64,000 nucleotides of DNA from Paenibacillus sp. (GCA_031180825.1 JAPSLM010000014.1:1-64000), one strand, 5' to 3'; shown: positions 52,798 through 61,845, counted from the first letter of the stretch. Notes: generated by a model not told the origin, from the sequence alone. Numbers and translations: made by a program.

Positions 52798-54273
52798 TCA
52801 GCGGCCCGCGGACGGATAAGGCGCTTCGGAAAAGGAAGGCACGATGTCGTCCCATACGTTTTCCAGCGGCTGACCGTATTGCTGCGTGAGTTCGGCAAGC
52901 CAGTGCCGGCCTTCCTCCGACGCCGCGAGCACGCTTCTCACCAGCTCCGGATTCAGCATTTCCCGCGGCGAGAGCGACAGCGTATTCACGCCCCAATACA
53001 GTCCGTACAGCATAAAATCGGGGCCGGCCGTCGCGCGCTCAAGATGCAGATCGAGATATTTCCGGCCGAACGAAATGCCCTTCAGCGGCTCCGCTCCCGC
53101 ATATTCGACTCCCGCCCATTGCAGATCGTTCGCGCAGTTCAACCACCAGGCGGGCTCGATTGCAGCCTGCAGTTTTCGGAGCGTTCGTTGCTCGAAATGC
53201 GAACCCGGGGCCTCCCTCTGCTCGCGCAGGCAGGCTTGCAGCACCTCCGCTTCGATCGCGGCGACGGTCATGCCTTGACCGAAGATCGGATCATAAATGC
53301 AGAAGGCGTCCCCCAATACCAGCAGTCCGGACGGCCACCGGTCCATTTGTTCGTAATGATGGCGGTACAAGGCCGGCACGCGAAATCCGCGCGGGGCTGT
53401 GATCGGCTCCAGCCCTTGCAGCAGCTCGGCAATAAGCGGGCTTGGAAGCTGGGCGACAGCCTGTACGAACTGCTCCGCATCCGTCGGGGGATAATGTCCG
53501 CCCGGCCGGTAGAGCGTCACCTCCGCGGTCTGATTCTCGATGATCGAAAACACGCCGGTGAACGTGCCGTTTGCCGGCTGGCCCCCGATGATCACGGTAT
53601 CCCATGTTTCGGTCAGATGGGCTTGGCCGGGAGGAATCCGGTACCGGCGGGTGCTGTAGCCCAGATTGACCTTCAGCAGGTCCGGCTTCGGCACGGCGTA
53701 ACCCAAATGCTCAAGCCATGCGCTCAGCTTGGAGGCACGCCCGCCGGTATCGACGACCAGATCGGCCAACAAAGACTTTTCCTGTCCGCCCGCTCCCCTT
53801 TCCCGGATTACAATCCCGGTAACGGCCGCACGGTCCGGCGTGGTCAGCAAGCGAAGCGCTTCATGCCCCGGAAGAAACCGGACGCCCGGAATGTCCCGGA
53901 CGCGACCGCGAATGACCCACTCCAGCAAGGCTCGGCTGAACTTGTAATCGTTGCGCGGATACCGGACGACAACGGTTCCGTGCTGGTTCATGTTATGTAC
54001 GGTCTTGTTCAGCACCGATCGGGCACCGCGCTCCGCCAACTCCCGTTCAAAGTCCGGAAAGAAGCGGGCCATAATCGTTTTGCCCCGTTCGGTGAAGCGA
54101 TGCGGGTGAAACGATTGGGGCGTGCCCGCCCGGTCTTCCGGATGGGCGGGAAAATCGTCCTTCTCCACGACTACGACCTCTTCGTAATCATCCGATAGCA
54201 CCCGTGCGGACAGTAATCCGGCAATCCCTCCTCCAATGACGAGGGCCGTTCCTTTTTTAGCCTTGCCGTTCAT
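52798..54273 (-). CDS. FAD-dependent monooxygenase / halogenase-like
   Basis: A 491-residue flavoprotein. FAD-binding GxGxxG is ALVIGGGIAGLLSARVLSDD; the late FAD motif is SGLLVLGDAFCIYDPIFGQG. The order fits p-hydroxybenzoate-hydroxylase-fold epoxidases and halogenase-like enzymes of the 2-polyprenyl-6-methoxyphenol-hydroxylase class. The halogenase WxWxIP motif is absent, so hydroxylation or epoxidation is more likely. ATG at 54271-54273 behind GGAG is preferred over the ATG two codons upstream. Xenobiotic or antibiotic modification is plausible given the TetR-type control region. Confidence 0.78.
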   Translation of the reverse strand: MNGKAKKGTALVIGGGIAGLLSARVLSDDYEEVVVVEKDDFPAHPEDRAGTPQSFHPHRFTERGKTIMARFFPDFERELAERGARSVLNKTVHNMNQHGTVVVRYPRNDYKFSRALLEWVIRGRVRDIPGVRFLPGHEALRLLTTPDRAAVTGIVIRERGAGGQEKSLLADLVVDTGGRASKLSAWLEHLGYAVPKPDLLKVNLGYSTRRYRIPPGQAHLTETWDTVIIGGQPANGTFTGVFSIIENQTAEVTLYRPGGHYPPTDAEQFVQAVAQLPSPLIAELLQGLEPITAPRGFRVPALYRHHYEQMDRWPSGLLVLGDAFCIYDPIFGQGMTVAAIEAEVLQACLREQREAPGSHFEQRTLRKLQAAIEPAWWLNCANDLQWAGVEYAGAEPLKGISFGRKYLDLHLERATAGPDFMLYGLYWGVNTLSLSPREMLNPELVRSVLAASEEGRHWLAELTQQYGQPLENVWDDIVPSFSEAPYPSAGR

Positions 54274-54299
54274 AGGCATCGCTCCTTTTTTTGTTTGGA

Positions 54300-54459
54300 T
54301 TGACTTGGTCAGTCAATAATTTGGTGCAGCTATTCCAGCAGGCTGCTCGTGATCGGGCTGGAGATACAAGGCTCCGGCGCTATCCGGGTGCCTCGAATCC
54401 GCCTGAAATTGCCGGACTGTAAATTCCGGCTCTTATTTAGATTGACTTGATCAGTCAAT
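54300..54459 (-). promoter_or_regulatory. two TetR-type operator palindromes
   Basis: TTGACTTGGTCAGTCAA at 54300-54316 and TTGACTTGATCAGTCAA at 54443-54459 are near-identical 17-mers with TTGACT/AGTCAA arms, 143 bases apart. The distal one can serve as a -35 on the minus strand. They precede the FAD monooxygenase and are candidate targets of the TetR encoded after it. Confidence 0.6.
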
Positions 54460-54565
54460 TTCAAAGTACGCTGCTTTTCGTTTTTTGTCAACCGCAATTT
54501 TAGGACCTTCCGCTGCGCGGCGCCGGACAATTTCCGGTGAAAAACGGTTAAAGAAAAATTTTTTA

Positions 54566-54598
54566 TTGACATTGCCACTAGTGTCAATCTTTTAGAAT
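54566..54598 (+). promoter_or_regulatory. MerR-type promoter with long spacer
   Basis: TTGACA at 54566, inverted repeat TTGACA-N10-TGTCAA, and -10 candidates TTTAGA (19-base spacer) or TAGAAT (21). A dyad inside an over-long spacer is diagnostic of MerR-activated promoters. A MerR remnant lies 400 bases downstream. Confidence 0.5.
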
Positions 54599-54630
54599 GA
54601 GGGTCGAACCCATTGAAGGAGGTGCTTGCA

Positions 54631-54940
54631 TTGCAGCATAGCAACCCAAGCATGAGCAGGCAGGAGCATCCGGCCGCACGCCAGTAACGGTAATCGGCCT
54701 GGGAATGATGGGGGCGGCGCTCGCCGGCGCGTTCCTGAAGGCTGGCCACCGGACGACCGTCTGGAACCGCTCGGCCGGTAAAGCGGACGCTCTTGTCGCC
54801 CAAGGAGCGGCGCTCGCGAGCACGGTGATTGACGCCGTCGCCGCCAGCCCGCTGGTTATCATCTGCGTATTGGACTACAACGCCGTGAATGCCATTCTCA
54901 CCCCGGCAGCGGACGCCTTAAGGGTGCTCAAACCTAAGCG
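54631..54940 (+). pseudogene. NAD(P)-dependent reductase, N-terminal remnant
   Basis: TTG at 54631-54633 (AAGGAGG eight bases upstream) opens MQHSNPSMSRQEHPAAR, then one missing base. The next frame continues VTVIGLGMMGAALAGAFLKA, the Rossmann motif of 6-phosphogluconate-dehydrogenase-type proteins (hydroxyisobutyrate dehydrogenase, imine reductases), and VVIICVLDYNAVNAI. It ends near 54935, where the sequence abuts the MerR remnant read on the other strand. The catalytic domain is lost. Confidence 0.65.
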
Positions 54941-55099
54941 CAAGAAGATTTGGGTCGTTTTCACACACTCAACGGCCGATTCGTCGAACTCCCGGTAATC
55001 GTTTTCCAGCCGGTTTGCCGTCAGCAGCCTCTTCTTCTCATAGTGCCGTATGGAACGCGGGCTGACCCCGGTTGCTTTGGACAATTGGCTGATTTTCAT
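54875..55099 (-). pseudogene. MerR-family regulator, N-terminal remnant
   Basis: ATG at 55097-55099 with GGAGG seven bases upstream. MKISQLSKATGVSPRSIRHY and FDESAVECVKTTQIFLRLGL are the MerR winged helix. After about residue 57 (RLGLST) homology stops and the frame runs antisense into the reductase remnant. So a deletion fused the 5' ends of two convergent genes. It was probably the activator of the long-spacer promoter upstream. Confidence 0.65.
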
Positions 55100-55633
55100 G
55101 AAAATGCCTCCTTTACCAAAGTTTCGCACAGCAGCCCCAGCTTTTCCGCCAGCTCGCGATGCCCGCCGAAAAAATGCAAGCTTTCCATAACCGTCATATC
55201 CAGAAGCTCGGAGATGTTCTTGCCCTCGTACGTGACGCTCAGGATATCGTCCCGAAACCGCCTTCCGCCGCAAGCCGGGCACACGGCTTCCACATCCGGA
55301 AAAAATGCATATCCGGCAGCCGGAGAACAGACCGCGGATCAGCGTGAATATGGTATAGGTGGCGATGTTGGAGCGCAGCATACGTCCGATCGGCGATTGA
55401 TCGACCGTGATCCATTTGGTCGATATGCCCTAACCCGTCGATACTCCCCAAGCCGCCTTCCGGCCGCCCTCGAACATGCTGTCGTCCGGCCGGGTCGATC
55501 ACGTCGAACAGCAACGTCGATTTGCCGGAGCCGGGCAGCCCGTCAAGACGACGAGCTTGTTCTTCGGAATGCTTAGCGAGACGTGCTTCAAATTATTTTC
55601 GCAGGCGCCTCGGATGACGATGGCTCCTTCCAT
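55096..55633 (-). pseudogene. UvrA-like (drug-resistance type) ATPase, heavily deleted
   Basis: It starts with ATG at 55631-55633 behind AGGAGG: IVIRGACENNLKHVSLSIPK and NKLVVLTG, the UvrA N-terminus, with the Walker A broken (CPAPAN where GVSGSGKST is expected). After shifts, remnants like ATYTIFTLIRGLF and the C-terminal VCPACGGRRFRDDILSVTYE and GKNISELLDMTVMESLHFFG follow. UvrA is normally over 750 residues; here about 180 codons remain. Such UvrA2-like proteins confer resistance to DNA-binding drugs. The MerR start overlaps its stop by four bases, so they were an operon. Confidence 0.75.
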
Positions 55634-55687
55634 TCCTGTTACCTCCTCGCAGCAATCTGGCTTGGTTACCTGCTCCTTCCTACACTG

Positions 55688-55719
55688 AGTATACGGGATG
55701 TTCCTGACATCTATTGTCA
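55688..55719 (-). promoter_or_regulatory. promoter and dyad upstream of the uvrA-like remnant
   Basis: On the minus strand ATGACA, 21 bases, TATACT. The dyad TGACA-N5-TGTCA (55705-55719) overlaps the -35. The long spacer resembles the MerR-type promoter at 54566, consistent with one MerR regulon. Confidence 0.4.
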
Positions 55720-55936
55720 TATTGGACGAGACCTGCGCTTAAAGGCTTACCGGAAAATGGTGAAAAAAATGAGGATTTCAATCGGAAAAGAGGGAGATTG
55801 GAGGAGGTTATGGCAAATCGGGCATGGGATGCCGCCGGACGAAATGGAGGACAGGTAAGCGGCCGGAGCTTGACGCGCAGTCTGCGCCGAAACGCGGACT
55901 GCACGCCTGCGGCTCCGTTCCGCCGCCGAAGCCGGG

Positions 55937-56098
55937 CTATTCCGACTCCAGAACGCCGGCCGTTTCCTGGGATGCCATTTGCTTCTGCGCGGAGGCAACC
56001 GGATTCCGGTTATGCCCGAATTCGTTCAATTCGCTAAATGACTTCGTGCCGCTTTGTTGCGGCTGCTTATCTTTGTCGGAGGCTTGGAATTCCGCCAT
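55937..56098 (-). CDS. small hydrophilic hypothetical protein
   Basis: 53 residues, rich in Gln, Ser, Lys and Asn (AEFQASDKDKQPQQSGTKSF; ELNEFGHNRNPVASAQKQMA), no hydrophobic segment. GAGG precedes tandem ATG codons at 56096-56101. Composition resembles small spore or coat-associated proteins of Bacillales, but I cannot name a family. It lies 190 bases after the permease gene on the same strand. Confidence 0.4.
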   Translation of the reverse strand: MAEFQASDKDKQPQQSGTKSFSELNEFGHNRNPVASAQKQMASQETAGVLESE

Positions 56099-56287
56099 CA
56101 TCTTCCCTCGCTTGTCGGTCGTTTGGTCTTTCACGTGTATAGAATATCCAGTCCGGCCGGAATCGTATGCACGCTCTCCCGCACTTCATGCCCCAAGCTC
56201 CGGCTTGACGCGACCCGGAAGGACGGCAGCAAGGGCGCCCTTCCCGGGCTCCGCTGCCGCCCGGCCGGAACAATCGCTGAACAAGCT

Positions 56288-57640
56288 CTAATCCAGCACG
56301 GTGCTTTCCTCCGCCGCCGCATGGGCCGGCCTTACGCGGACAAGGTAATAAAGAACCGCTACCGCAAAAATGGCGACAACGACGCCCCAGAGCGGGATAT
56401 TCATGCCGAACAGCGGAAGCGAGGTCGTCATCAGACTGTAACGGATTACGCAATAGAGAAACACCAATCCAAGAAGCAGCGCGATCGCCGGAATGACGGG
56501 AAAGGCTACTTTGAAAGGCCGCTCCATATCCGGTTCTTTCACGCGCAGAATGAACAAGGAAATCATGCTGAGAACGTACATGACGACGGCGCCGAATACC
56601 GCAAGCAGGATCAAGGCGTTGGCAAAAGCGGCCGAGCCGGCGCAGATCACGCCGATCACGCCCGGAACGATGAGCCCCCATACCGGTACGCTTTTGGAAT
56701 TAAGCTTGGCCAGAAACTGCGGGAAATAGCCGGCGCGGGCCAGCGCGTACGTCTGCCGGGAATAGCCGATAATAATGCCGTGCAGGCTGGCAATCAGGCC
56801 GAATAATCCGATAACCGCCACACTCATGGCCAGCAGGCTGCCTTCGCCGTAAACGCTCCCAAGGGCCTGAGGCAGCGGATAATCGGCCGGTTTGCCGATG
56901 CCTCCTCCAAGGCCGGCGGTAACGAACAGCGTCAACAGCGTAGCCGCGGTCAGCGTTAAAATGCCGGAGATAAAGCCGCGCGGAATGTCCCGCTTCGGAT
57001 TCTTGACTTCTTCCGCGGCCATCGCACCGCCTTCAATCGCGAGAAAGAACCAGATCGCAAACGGAATGGCCGCCATAACGCCGCCGCTTCCCCCAATAAA
57101 CGAATTGTCGTTCAGCAAATTCTCAACCTTCACATGCGGCAGTCCCGCTGCGTAAAAAATCGCAAGCCCGATCAACGCGGCGATCGTCGCGCCAAGCTCG
57201 ATCAGCGCGGCTCCTTTCATGCCCACCAGGTTGATCAGAATAAAAAATACGAACACGCCGATCGTCACATAGACCGGTTCAACCGCCGGAATTAGAAAGT
57301 GTACGTAAGCTCCTGTCGAAACCGCAATGGCCGGCGGCGCGAACACAAACTCCAACAGACACGCGATTCCGGCAATAAACCCGCCGAACGGCCCCATCGC
57401 CCTTGCCGCATAAGCCGAAGGCCCCCCGGCGTTAGGAATGGATGTGGACAGCTCGGAGTAGCTGAATATAAAACAGGTAAAAAATACGATGACGAGCAGC
57501 GAAGCGATCGCAAGGCCCATAATTCCGCCCTGCTCAAACCCGTAGTTCCAGCCGAAATATTGACCGGAGATGACCATCCCGACCGCGATTGCCCAAAGAT
57601 GAATCGGCTTTAACGTCTTCTTCAATTCATGATTTTCCAT
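56288..57640 (-). CDS. APC-family ethanolamine permease-like transporter
   Basis: A 450-residue, 12-helix APC transporter. Motifs close to the ethanolamine permease (EAT) group are HLWAIAVGMVISGQYFGWNY, IPNAGGPSAYAARAMGPFGG, AIWFFLAIEGGAMAAEEVKN and ASLHGIIIGYSRQTYALARA. It would import ethanolamine or a related amino-alcohol or amino acid with protons. It is 85 bases downstream of a secreted HAD phosphatase on the same strand. No eut catabolic genes are in the window. Confidence 0.8.
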   Translation of the reverse strand: MENHELKKTLKPIHLWAIAVGMVISGQYFGWNYGFEQGGIMGLAIASLLVIVFFTCFIFSYSELSTSIPNAGGPSAYAARAMGPFGGFIAGIACLLEFVFAPPAIAVSTGAYVHFLIPAVEPVYVTIGVFVFFILINLVGMKGAALIELGATIAALIGLAIFYAAGLPHVKVENLLNDNSFIGGSGGVMAAIPFAIWFFLAIEGGAMAAEEVKNPKRDIPRGFISGILTLTAATLLTLFVTAGLGGGIGKPADYPLPQALGSVYGEGSLLAMSVAVIGLFGLIASLHGIIIGYSRQTYALARAGYFPQFLAKLNSKSVPVWGLIVPGVIGVICAGSAAFANALILLAVFGAVVMYVLSMISLFILRVKEPDMERPFKVAFPVIPAIALLLGLVFLYCVIRYSLMTTSLPLFGMNIPLWGVVVAIFAVAVLYYLVRVRPAHAAAEESTVLD

Positions 57641-57725
57641 ACGTCAGTTCTCTCCTTCATGTGGGCTATGAGGTTCAACGACAAGCCGGCCGCGCTGACT
57701 TCAGCCAGATCGCGAAACGGCAGGA

Positions 57726-59096
57726 CTATTTCAGCAGCTTCTCTTCGGACGCCCCTAAACTAACGCTTTTTTCCGTATTTCGGAACGCTCCCGTATTATC
57801 GTCTCTTCCTTGCAGCAAATATTTGGCGTTTCCTGTGCCAATGCCGGAAGCGGCCGTTTTCGACAATTCCCCGATGTCCCCTCCCTTCAAGCGGTTGACG
57901 ATCAATCCTATTTTCATGTCTTTAAAATCCGTCAGCATCGCCGCATCGCCGTCGCTGTCTCCCGCCACGAAAATGGGTCCGTACCCGTATTTGGATACCA
58001 GAAAACGCTCGATCGTCTTCGTCTTTCCTTTGCCCTGCGTCTGGTCATACCCCTTGCGGTATTCCGGCTGGATGACCCCCGCGGCATCCCGCTCCAGCTC
58101 CATGGCCAGGACGTGATCCTCCGCGAGGGAGTAGCCGTATTTCGGGTTCGACGCAAATTCTTTGACCACGTCAACGAAGGAAGCGGAGCATACATACACA
58201 TCGAATCCGTTGTCCATGAACGCTTTATACAGATTTTGCTGCTCCGCAAACGTCCGCAAGCCGGTTTTGATCTTCACTTCGACAACGCCCGCTTTACCCG
58301 GCAGCTCGCCCGGACTGGTCAGCGTTTTTTCGCCGATGGCGTCCTGCAGATTGTAATCGATGGAGGCTCCTGCTAATTCGCGCACTTCCTTCCCCGTCAT
58401 CCCGGCGAGCAAATACGTCACCCAAGGATAGCTGACATCCGGACTGAAGGTTCCCCCGATCGCTTCATAAAGATATCTGGTCTTGGCGACAAAATCTTGA
58501 TACTGCGGGGTTGCTTTGATTTCCTCCAAAGATTTGGTTCCCTTGAACCCCTTGTAGTTTTCATATAGATACTTGTAATCCGCGCCCAAATCTTCACTGA
58601 TGAGATCGATCCGGACAGGGTTCCCAGCCTTATTATTGAATTCTTGTTTGAAATTATCCTTCGGAATATTGATTTTGATTGCGCTTACAAATTGGTCCGG
58701 CGTCATTTTAAAGTGCAAGTTCGTCAGCTGGTACGTTAACAAGGTCTCCTGAACATCGTTGAATGCGGAGGTATTGTCCCAGTCGAAGACGGCATAAGGC
58801 CTTTTGTCCTTGTTATAGCTTTTGCTGCGGATGCCGTAGTCGTCGATCAAGGCTTGAATCGCTTTGTGATTGGCCGGGGCCCAATGCATAAGGGCCAGTT
58901 GTTGCGAAGGGGATGGCGCAGATTGTTCCGTTTGGGTCTTGACTTCCTGCTGCGTTGTGGCCGACGGGCTGCAGCCTGCCGACAAGCTTACGAATGCGGC
59001 GGCTAAAATCAAAATGACCGTTTTGGCTGTTTTGACGCTTCCCGGCGGTCTTGCCGTTTTCGGTCTTGCTGTTTTCTTTGGTTCGGACAGCCTCAT
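57726..59096 (-). CDS. extracytoplasmic HAD phosphatase lipoprotein (PchP-like)
   Basis: 456 residues. Signal segment VILILAAAFVSLSAGC gives a lipobox Cys near residue 42, then a Ser/Gln-rich linker. The HAD motif I is PYAVFDWDNTSAFND, with motif IV as VAGDSDGDAAMLTDF. Secreted HAD enzymes with a D-x-D-N-T motif include phosphorylcholine/phosphorylethanolamine phosphatase PchP. Combined with the downstream ethanolamine-type permease this suggests scavenging of phosphoethanolamine. The ATG has GGGAG upstream; long basic N-terminus before the hydrophobic segment is unusual. Confidence 0.72.
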   Translation of the reverse strand: MRLSEPKKTARPKTARPPGSVKTAKTVILILAAAFVSLSAGCSPSATTQQEVKTQTEQSAPSPSQQLALMHWAPANHKAIQALIDDYGIRSKSYNKDKRPYAVFDWDNTSAFNDVQETLLTYQLTNLHFKMTPDQFVSAIKINIPKDNFKQEFNNKAGNPVRIDLISEDLGADYKYLYENYKGFKGTKSLEEIKATPQYQDFVAKTRYLYEAIGGTFSPDVSYPWVTYLLAGMTGKEVRELAGASIDYNLQDAIGEKTLTSPGELPGKAGVVEVKIKTGLRTFAEQQNLYKAFMDNGFDVYVCSASFVDVVKEFASNPKYGYSLAEDHVLAMELERDAAGVIQPEYRKGYDQTQGKGKTKTIERFLVSKYGYGPIFVAGDSDGDAAMLTDFKDMKIGLIVNRLKGGDIGELSKTAASGIGTGNAKYLLQGRDDNTGAFRNTEKSVSLGASEEKLLK

Positions 59097-59264
59097 ACTT
59101 TATCTCCCGCCCTTTCTCTGTTTGATCGAACCCTACCGGAAACAAAAAAATGCCCTGGAGCAGAAGCAAAATAACGCTTCTGCAGCCATGGCACCGTTGC
59201 CCCGTTTATCCACTTGTATAAAAAGATATTAAAACCAACAGCCCGAATTTGCAACCTTAATTTT

Positions 59265-59603
59265 TTAGAAAATTTCGCCGTTTACCTTTTGTACCGTTTC
59301 GCGGACGATTATGTGATGCGGAAGATACGTTCTGAGCGCAGCCGGACTCGCTCCGTCCAACACGTCCTGAAGCGTCCGGACCGCCTTGTAGCCGATCTTG
59401 TATATCGGCTGGGCGACGGTCGTCAGCCGCGGCAGCGACATGCTTGCGATTCTCTTATTGTCCAGCCCAAGGACGGATACTTTGTCGGGAACACGGATTC
59501 CGCTGCAGTAAAGAAAATAAAACGCCCGATCCGCCGGTGCCCGCAATCGATCAAATATTGCCTCGCAATATTCAGATTCAGGGATTTGTGAAAATATTTT
59601 CAA
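59265..59603 (-). pseudogene. LacI-family regulator, C-terminal remnant
   Basis: About 85 recognisable codons: YCSGIRVPDKVSVLGLDNKR, SLPRLTTVAQPIYKIGYKAV and LPHHIIVRETVQ match the end of LacI/GalR periplasmic-binding-type domains. DNA-binding and effector N-terminal parts are missing and no ribosome site precedes it. Likely a former regulator of the mannoside cluster next door. Confidence 0.6.
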
Positions 59604-59621
59604 TATTAAGCGAAAACAAAA

Positions 59622-59653
59622 CCGGCCTCTCTCGCCTTCGAGAAAAGCCGGCC
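59622..59653 (-). terminator. terminator of the mannoside cluster
   Basis: GGCCGGC...GGCCGG stem on the minus strand followed by TTTTGTTTT, about 55 bases after the GH130 stop. Confidence 0.65.
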
Positions 59654-59709
59654 ATTTTGAGCTTCGTACCTATTCGCGGGGCTCACACCCTCAAGCCCTC
59701 AATCGCCAT

Positions 59710-60777
59710 TCATTTGCCGGGCAAACCGTCGCATTCCTTCATGCTCTGCATGATTTCACTCATCCCTACCTCGGCATAGCACATGGACGTATCCGCCGCT
59801 CCGTAGTAGATTCTAACCTTGCCTTGCTCGTACAAGGCGCCGCAGCTAAAAATGACGTTGCCGAAAAAGCCGTCCTTCTCGTAGGCCGTCTCCGGCTCCA
59901 TCAAAGGCAGCGTACTGCGCGCGATCACCCGCCAAGGCTGGTCGATATCGAGCAGCGCCGCGCCCAGGCAGTACCGGTTGCTGCGGTCGGCGCCATGATA
60001 CAGCTCAAGCCAGCCCTGCTCCAGCTTGATGGGCACGCAGCTCGCCCCGATTCTCGTCCCGTCCCAGCAGCCCTCCCGGCAGCCCATCAAATACCGGTGG
60101 TTTCCCCAGCAGAGCAGATCGGGAGATTCCGCGATCCACATGCTCGGCTTGCCGAAGCTTGAGCTGGACGGGCGATGCAGCGCATAATATTTGCCGTTGA
60201 TTTTTTGCGGGAAAATCGCGATATTTTTGCTGTCCGGTTGAAAAATGACGCCTTCCCGCTGCATAAAAGCAAAATCCTTCGTCGAGGCCAGACAAGTCGT
60301 AATGCCCAGATTCGATACCGCCGAATAGTTGATATAATAAGTATCGTCGATTTGCGTGATCCGGCAGTCCTCGATGCCGTAAATTTCGTACCGGTTCTCG
60401 GGAAACAAGGCGGGCCGGTCGTCGATCTTGAAATGAATGCCGTCCTTGCTCCGCGCGATGCGCAAATAGGAAATCGACGTCAATAAAGACCCGTCCGGGG
60501 TCCCGATCCCTCTGGCATCCGAAAAGTCGTAGCCCGGCATCCCCTTCTCCAGCCGGACAATCCCCATTTTGCCGTTCGCCATATCGTAGAAGGGACTTAA
60601 GCTATACTTCGGATCATGGTGCACCGGCCTTTCCGCAATGCGCAGCAGCAGCAAAATTTCATCGCCGTAGCGCATCACCCCAGCGTTAAACACGCCGATC
60701 ACTTCGTAATCCTCCAGATAAGGCGGAATGTCCTTCGGCTCAATAATCGGATTGCCCGGATAGCGGTAAACATTCAT
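59710..60777 (-). CDS. GH130 family beta-mannoside phosphorylase
   Basis: A 355-residue five-bladed beta-propeller enzyme. N-terminal NPIIEPKDIPPYLEDYEVIG and FNAGVMRYGDEILLLLRIAE are GH130 signatures. The catalytic-acid region reads YGIEDCRITQIDDTYYINYS; most relatives have E-D-P-R, so the Pro is Cys here. Phosphate-binding residues are expected in LHRPSSSSFGKPSMW and LELYHGADRSNRYCLGAALL. It phosphorolyses or, in reverse, synthesises beta-mannosides using mannose-1-phosphate. It is last of a four-gene run with glycosyltransferase and nucleotidyltransferase genes. Confidence 0.87.
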   Translation of the reverse strand: MNVYRYPGNPIIEPKDIPPYLEDYEVIGVFNAGVMRYGDEILLLLRIAERPVHHDPKYSLSPFYDMANGKMGIVRLEKGMPGYDFSDARGIGTPDGSLLTSISYLRIARSKDGIHFKIDDRPALFPENRYEIYGIEDCRITQIDDTYYINYSAVSNLGITTCLASTKDFAFMQREGVIFQPDSKNIAIFPQKINGKYYALHRPSSSSFGKPSMWIAESPDLLCWGNHRYLMGCREGCWDGTRIGASCVPIKLEQGWLELYHGADRSNRYCLGAALLDIDQPWRVIARSTLPLMEPETAYEKDGFFGNVIFSCGALYEQGKVRIYYGAADTSMCYAEVGMSEIMQSMKECDGLPGK

Positions 60778-60798
60778 CCGAACCTGCTCGCCTCCCGT

Positions 60799-61845
60799 TT
60801 AGGAATGAATATCGGCCAATTTCAGATACAAGGCTTCCGTCAGTAAAAAAGATATGGTGGATTCCGCGCCTTTATTCAAATTCGGGCCGTCCTCCCCCAA
60901 TCCGTCGCAGCAGGCGCCTTCCTTCGTATCAACCATCGATACGCCCGCGTCGTTATCCCCGTAAAACCAGTCCCGGCACCGTCGCGCAACGTCCCTATAC
61001 CCGGATTCGCCCGTGATTTCGTACGCTTTGGAGACGGCGAGCAGCAGCTTCATGACATCGATCGGCTGCTGATCCCATTGCGCCCGTTGCCCGGGAACGC
61101 ACCATCCCCGGTTGCCGACAGGACGCATCTGCCCCCGCTCGTTCACCGACATGCGGATCAAAAAATCGAGACTTTCCTTGGCGACAGCCAGAATATCCTC
61201 ACGCTCCATGATCTCGCAGGCGCACAGCAGTCCCCACGGAAGTACCCCGTTGCTGTAGGACAGCACCGGTTCGTACCAATGCCACTCCGGCTTCGCGTGC
61301 CGCGAGTAGCTGCCGAGCAGCCGGTCGGCCAAGCTTTCCGCCACCGGCATCAGACTGGGCGGACGGCCGCTGCGGATCAGGAGACTGACCGCGGCAAGCG
61401 CATAGGCCTGACCGCGGGGATATTGCATACCGTGAACCCGGGGCAGCGCCTTCTCGAACAGGTCTTCCGCCGCGATAACCCGGCTCTTGTCCTGCAGCTT
61501 GACCTGAGCCAACGCGCTGGCCCATAAGCAGCGGCCGAGGCAATCGTCCGAAGGCGTTTCATCCTCCGGCGTTCGGTCAAAGGCGATGTTATTATGAAAG
61601 TGTCCGTTTTCCCGCTGCACCCATTGCAAAAAAGACAAGTAGATATCCGTCAAATCGGATAGTATCCGTACCTCCGTGCTCTCCACCCTATCCAGCCATT
61701 CCAGACACGCCCAAAGCGCCCGGGCCTGATCGTCGGTGCTGTAGCCTTCCTTGCGCCGGGGAATGATCCCGAGCGCGTGCTCCAGCATCCCGGTATCGTC
61801 CGTCAGCCGCCGCAAATGTCTAAAACTAACGGGGGACGGACTCAA
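60799..61845 (-). CDS. alpha/alpha-barrel protein of glycan clusters
   Basis: 348 residues, predominantly helical with repeated W/Y-rich motifs (YSTDDQARALWACLEWLD; HWYEPVLSYSNGVLPWGLLC; WDQQPIDVMKLLLAVSKAYE; LNKGAESTISFLLTEALYLK). The pattern suggests a six-hairpin (alpha/alpha)6 barrel as in mannan- or mannose-processing enzymes and proteins found beside GH130 and GT4 genes. Acidic pairs TDDQ and WDQQ could be catalytic. TTG start with GAGGTG upstream, overlapping the GT4 stop by 20 bases. Activity not assigned. Confidence 0.65.
   Translation of the reverse strand: MSPSPVSFRHLRRLTDDTGMLEHALGIIPRRKEGYSTDDQARALWACLEWLDRVESTEVRILSDLTDIYLSFLQWVQRENGHFHNNIAFDRTPEDETPSDDCLGRCLWASALAQVKLQDKSRVIAAEDLFEKALPRVHGMQYPRGQAYALAAVSLLIRSGRPPSLMPVAESLADRLLGSYSRHAKPEWHWYEPVLSYSNGVLPWGLLCACEIMEREDILAVAKESLDFLIRMSVNERGQMRPVGNRGWCVPGQRAQWDQQPIDVMKLLLAVSKAYEITGESGYRDVARRCRDWFYGDNDAGVSMVDTKEGACCDGLGEDGPNLNKGAESTISFLLTEALYLKLADIHS

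Noticed and set aside
54330-54803. 157-aa minus-strand ORF
   Set aside because: It runs through the operator region and antisense to the reductase remnant; no homology pattern.
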